Positions 60,841 through 64,000 of a stretch of DNA of 64,000 bases are shown here, piece by piece. Position 1 is the first letter of the stretch. Every line of letters starts with the position of its first letter. The stretch spans positions 496,001 through 560,000 of the forward strand of contig NZ_WQFE01000001.1 of NCBI RefSeq assembly GCF_013033965.1. The letters run 5' to 3'. The DNA is from Ruegeria atlantica. Its GTDB lineage: Bacteria > Pseudomonadota > Alphaproteobacteria > Rhodobacterales > Rhodobacteraceae. Both the position numbers and the translations under genes were made by a program. The notes beneath the pieces were generated by a model. It worked only from the letters and a program-made list of their open reading frames with translations, made no database searches and had not been told where the DNA came from.

Positions 60841-62105
60841 TGGCCTTTGATCCGTTCAATCTTTGCGCCCACGCCTTCCAGCTTGCGCACCACATGTTCA
60901 TATCCGCGGTCCAGATGATAGACCCGACTAACAGTCGTTTCCCCTTCAGCTGCCATACCCGCAAGAATCAGAGAAACCGAGGCCCGCAGGTCAGTAGCCA
61001 TCACTGGCGCGCCCTTCAGGCGTTCGACACCGGTCACGGTCGCCGTACCGCCGTGTACTTCGATATTCGCGCCCATGCGCACCAGTTCAGGGGCATGCAT
61101 GAAGCGGTTTTCAAAAATACGCTCTTCCAGAACCGAAGTTCCCTCGGCCGTGCACATCAGAGCCATCATCTGGGCTTGCAGATCGGTGGGGAAACCGGGG
61201 AACGGTTCGGTTACGACATCCACGGCGCTGACACGACCGTTCTTACGCGCGACCTTGAGACCGCTTCGCGTTTCTTCAACGTGAACACCCGCGGCATCCA
61301 GCTTTTTGGCAAAGGATTCGACCAAAGACATCCGGCCACCCAGCAGTTCGACCTCGCCACCGCACATCGCGGGGGCCAGCATATAGGTACCCAGTTCGAT
61401 CCGGTCGGTCACCACCTGATGCGTCGCGCCGTGCAGGCGGTCAACGCCCTGAATCTCGATGGTCGAGGTCCCCTCGCCCGAGATTTGCGCGCCCATCTTA
61501 CGCAGGCATTCGATCAGGTCGACGATTTCAGGCTCGCGCGCGGCGTTTTTCAGAACCGTGGTGCCCTTGGCCAGAGTGGCCGCCATAACGATGTTTTCGG
61601 TCGCGCCCACCGAGGCAAACCGCATCTCGTGCACCGCGCCTTTCAGACCTCCCGTAGCTTTGGCGTGCAGATAACCGTCTTTCAGATCAATTTCCGCGCC
61701 CAGCGCCTCAAGCCCTTCGACATGCAGGTCCATCGGACGCGCACCGATGGCGCAGCCACCCGGCAACGACACGACGGCTTGACCAAAACGCGCCAACAAA
61801 GGACCCAGCACCAAATTGGATGCCCGCATCTTGCGCACAATCTCATAGTCCGCCGTCTGGCTGGTCAGATCATGACTGGACATCGCCAGCACCTGACCGT
61901 CCTGCAACGAGGACACTTCGGCCCCTAGCGATTGCAAAAGCGCGGTCATTGTCTTGATGTCACTCAGCCGCGGCGCATTGGTCAGCGTCAGCGGTTCCTC
62001 GCTCAGCAATGTTGCGGGCATTAGCGTCAGGCATGCGTTCTTGGCCCCCGCAATCGGTATCTGACCGTTCAGCGGCCCGTTGCCCGTTACCAAAATCGAA
62101 TCCAT
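60837..62105 (-). CDS. murA: UDP-N-acetylglucosamine 1-carboxyvinyltransferase
   Basis: A 422-residue enzyme of the first committed step of peptidoglycan synthesis, transferring enolpyruvate from PEP to UDP-GlcNAc. It starts [20 protein letters not shown], with the Lys of the active site in [13 protein letters not shown]. In the catalytic loop, position 115 region [15 protein letters not shown] carries the Cys that binds fosfomycin. Full length. A 51-residue protein gene lies 6 bp upstream. Confidence 0.95.
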   Translation of the reverse strand: MDSILVTGNGPLNGQIPIAGAKNACLTLMPATLLSEEPLTLTNAPRLSDIKTMTALLQSLGAEVSSLQDGQVLAMSSHDLTSQTADYEIVRKMRASNLVLGPLLARFGQAVVSLPGGCAIGARPMDLHVEGLEALGAEIDLKDGYLHAKATGGLKGAVHEMRFASVGATENIVMAATLAKGTTVLKNAAREPEIVDLIECLRKMGAQISGEGTSTIEIQGVDRLHGATHQVVTDRIELGTYMLAPAMCGGEVELLGGRMSLVESFAKKLDAAGVHVEETRSGLKVARKNGRVSAVDVVTEPFPGFPTDLQAQMMALMCTAEGTSVLEERIFENRFMHAPELVRMGANIEVHGGTATVTGVERLKGAPVMATDLRASVSLILAGMAAEGETTVSRVYHLDRGYEHVVRKLEGVGAKIERIKGQ

Positions 62106-62111
62106 CTGCTC

Positions 62112-62267
62112 TTATCCCTCGTCCTTGCCGGTCTTGTCCTCGGAAGCTGCCCGCGCCTTGGCCTGCGCCTTGCGCCGCGCCATATTTGCCTTGAGCGCGG
62201 CCTTAAGCCGTTCTTCGCGCGCATCCCCGGATTTACCGTGTTTTTTGGGTGAATTTTTGTCTGCCAT
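62112..62267 (-). CDS. Small highly charged protein upstream of murA
   Basis: A 51-residue protein, MADKNSPKKHGKSGDAREER at the start and an Arg/Lys/Ala-rich helix (ALKANMARRKAQAKARAASE) to the end. It stops 6 bp before murA. The conserved position and typical codon use for the genome suggest a real gene. Role unknown; the charge suggests nucleic-acid or ribosome contact. Confidence 0.65.
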   Translation of the reverse strand: MADKNSPKKHGKSGDAREERLKAALKANMARRKAQAKARAASEDKTGKDEG

Positions 62268-62350
62268 TGTCTTTCTCTACAGGAGACGAAAAAAACCGTC
62301 CAGACACCCTTGCGCCGCGTTTCGTTTGAGTCTAATCACCCGCCCACAGC

Positions 62351-62425
<75 letters not shown>

Positions 62426-62579
62426 TCATCTGCTTTTGAAACAATGACGTGCGCCCAAACGCCCCGGACTTCAGCCGCGTAGAGTGCAGAAACGTGCATG
62501 AACAAACCGTGCAAGGCTGAAAGGTTCGGCACAAATCCCGTACAAAGAGAACGTGGTGTTCGCGAAATCCCCGAGCGGG

Positions 62580-63083
62580 TCAGATGCGCCGTTCCGAAGC
62601 CGCCAGCGCGCCGGCAAGTGAGTTATTGATCTCAGAGGGGATATCCCGTCCCTGCTGTTTCAACTTTGCTGCAACCCATCCTGCGGAATGCCCACGGCAT
62701 CCGATCTTGTTTGAGCGAGCGGCGGCCGGTGTCGTCACTTCGTCGTTTGCCAAGGCCATGGACACCTCGACCTCAGAATCTGGCAGGGCCATTCTGACTG
62801 CGCTGAACACATCCATGGAAACCTGCAACGTCTGATGCTCAAGCCGGTGTGTGGCGTTGGTCAGTAAGCGCGTGCAGTAAGCCGAAAGAAAATACCAGCG
62901 GAATACCTGGAAAACTCGCCCCTTGGCACCGCCCGGTTCTGGCGCGCCGCCTGCAACAGAGGTCAGCTGGGAAAAGGCGGCCTTGGCCAATTCGGCCGCA
63001 TCACAAATCTGACGTTCGCGGTTTGCACACGAGAAAGCGCCGCTGGGGCGACGGGGCTCGGTACTACCGGTTTCCAGGTGCAT
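62580..63083 (-). CDS. Uncharacterised 167-residue protein
   Basis: A well-placed GGAGG precedes the ATG (MHLETGSTEPRRPSGAFSCA). The protein is helical, has scattered Cys, a central VFRWYFLSAYCTRLLTNATH and a C-terminal EINNSLAGALAASERR. No signal peptide or membrane segment. I do not recognise a family. It stands alone between tRNA-Thr and the AraC-type regulator. Confidence 0.55.
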   Translation of the reverse strand: MHLETGSTEPRRPSGAFSCANRERQICDAAELAKAAFSQLTSVAGGAPEPGGAKGRVFQVFRWYFLSAYCTRLLTNATHRLEHQTLQVSMDVFSAVRMALPDSEVEVSMALANDEVTTPAAARSNKIGCRGHSAGWVAAKLKQQGRDIPSEINNSLAGALAASERRI

Positions 63084-63469
63084 TGATATCCTCCATCGTC
63101 AAAATGTGATGAAGATATGAATTCTGACGGTATCGCTTGCATGCGAAAAGCGGTCAAAATCTCCCGATGTATAGTCTTTTTTGGCCAACTTCAGAGTCTG
63201 TCTATTCATTTCACTCAATAAGGTGGCCTGCTTTGCGCCTTTTGGTCAACGGGGGAAACGCTACAAATGTTAAGATTTTCGGCGAAATGCACACATATCT
63301 GACATGATCTTGTAATAGTTATGCCCATTTCGATATGTATGAATACTCAATCCTGCTGACCAGTTTACCAGTAAAGTTTTAACGAGGGGGTACGAAGCAG
63401 GACCAGGGGGTGAGCGCCTGTCCGGCCAGGCTCGCCTTGGGACAGAGACGCTCCCCCCGTCCTCGCTGG
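63084..63469. other. Intergenic region without a recognisable gene
   Basis: AT-rich from 63100 to 63390, which probably holds the promoter of the 167-residue protein gene. From about 63395 it becomes GC-rich, with GGGGGTGAGCG facing CGCTCCCCCC around the end of the AraC-type gene, a possible weak terminator structure without a clear U-run. Confidence 0.4.
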
Positions 63470-64000
63470 TCAATCAATTTTGTTCTTTTGGGCGTGCGGC
63501 GTCACGCCAAAGCTTGACCGGTACACCCGCGAGAAATGCCCCGGGTTCTCAAACCCGCAGGCCATAGCCACCTCGGTCACGGACGCTTCGGTCTGCAACA
63601 GCAGCTTCTGAGCGCGCTCAAGTCGCAACTCCATAAAGTACTTTTTGGGCGAGGTGTTGAGGTATTTGCCGAACAGCCTTTCCAGCTGACGTGTCGAAAT
63701 GCCAAGATCCTCGGCGATTTGCGACGGGGATACCGGAGCCTCGATGCAATCCTGCATGGTGTGGATGGCCTTGGCGAGGTGCGCATTGCGCATCCCATTG
63801 CGCGATTGCAGCGAAACACGCTGTTTTGCCGTGGCATTGCGCACTGCGTTATAGACCATCTGGTCGGCCACGGCGATCGACAGCTCCTCGCCATGGTCGC
63901 GTTCAATCAGATGCAGCATCAGGTCCGCCGTCGCGGTGCCGCCCGAGGCGGTGATGTGTTTCTCATCCGCAACGAAGACGCTGCGCACAAGGTTCACTTC
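63470..64000 (-). CDS. AraC/GlxA-family transcriptional regulator, C-terminal part (cut by window edge)
   Basis: The gene enters from the right edge; about 176 residues are visible. The C-terminal double helix-turn-helix is complete: ISTRQLERLFGKYLNTSPKK and SVTEVAMACGFENPGHFSRV. The preceding VFVADEKHITASGGTATADL is the end of the DJ-1/PfpI-like domain found in GlxA, CdhR and GbdR regulators, many of which control carnitine or glycine betaine catabolism. That would suit the betaine genes elsewhere in the window, but the target genes are out of view. Confidence 0.8.
   Translation of the reverse strand, partial: EVNLVRSVFVADEKHITASGGTATADLMLHLIERDHGEELSIAVADQMVYNAVRNATAKQRVSLQSRNGMRNAHLAKAIHTMQDCIEAPVSPSQIAEDLGISTRQLERLFGKYLNTSPKKYFMELRLERAQKLLLQTEASVTEVAMACGFENPGHFSRVYRSSFGVTPHAQKNKID

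Noticed and set aside
63270-63473. 67-codon minus-strand frame between the AraC-type gene and the 167-residue protein gene
   Set aside because: No ribosome-binding site and low-complexity, Pro/Arg-rich start; judged fortuitous.

Overview
The window looks like chromosomal DNA of a marine alphaproteobacterium of the Rhodobacteraceae (Roseobacter group). The evidence is a dense set of organosulfonate and betaine catabolic operons served by TRAP, tripartite tricarboxylate (TTT) and glycine-betaine ABC transporters, the block LMW phosphatase - UPF0262 - hisD - GNAT - DUF2948 - murA, and the tRNA-Phe and tRNA-Thr sequences. No ribosomal RNA or species marker is present, so the genus is not assigned.

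Layout. 1-2.4 kb: end of an unknown gene, an endonuclease III-like glycosylase, a decayed sulfatase fragment and a small outer-membrane protein. 2.5-11.6 kb: a minus-strand operon for 2,3-dihydroxypropane-1-sulfonate (DHPS): a 61-residue membrane protein, a TRAP transporter, HpsN, an SDR and a zinc alcohol dehydrogenase (the likely HpsO/HpsP pair), a UspA protein and sulfopyruvate decarboxylase (ComDE). A divergent LacI-family regulator faces two palindromic operators. 11.6-29.5 kb: a betaine-like N-methyl compound region with LysR, a FAD/GcvT demethylase, an MttB-type methyltransferase, two ureohydrolases, a glycine-betaine-type ABC transporter, a second LysR, and a tightly coupled operon of aldehyde dehydrogenase, an M19-like protein that has lost metal ligands, a 561-residue protein of unknown function, a DUF3726 protein and an LDH2/MDH2 oxidoreductase. 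29.5-36.6 kb: a LacI-controlled TTT transporter with an acylating aldehyde dehydrogenase and an AMP-forming CoA ligase, best read as sulfoacetate uptake and conversion to sulfoacetaldehyde. 36.7-38.7 kb: DEAD-box RNA helicase.

39.07-52.18 kb: a 13.1-kb integrative island in the 3' end of tRNA-Phe(GAA). A 14-bp direct repeat bounds it, TTGTGTGTC repeats lie at both ends, and the tyrosine recombinase lies next to the tRNA. Cargo is a KAP-type P-loop NTPase, an SF2-like helicase with a small partner, about 1.4 kb of structured non-coding DNA, and a four-gene operon of a C5-cytosine methyltransferase, a MORC-like GHKL ATPase, a Z1-domain SF2 ATPase and a PD-(D/E)XK nuclease. This is a MORC/Z1-type restriction or anti-phage system.

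52.3-64 kb: housekeeping genes (yacG, a short RNase E/G, maf, infA, a C-N hydrolase, GNATs, an LMW phosphatase, UPF0262, hisD, DUF2948, murA), tRNA-Thr(GGT), and the C-terminal part of an AraC/GlxA-type regulator.

The DHPS and sulfoacetate modules both lead to sulfoacetaldehyde, but the enzyme that would release sulfite from it (Xsc) is not in the window. A shared palindrome, TTTCGA-N5-TCGAAA, lies upstream of the first LysR gene and of the betaine ABC transporter 10 kb away, which suggests one regulon for the 11.6-22.5 kb block.
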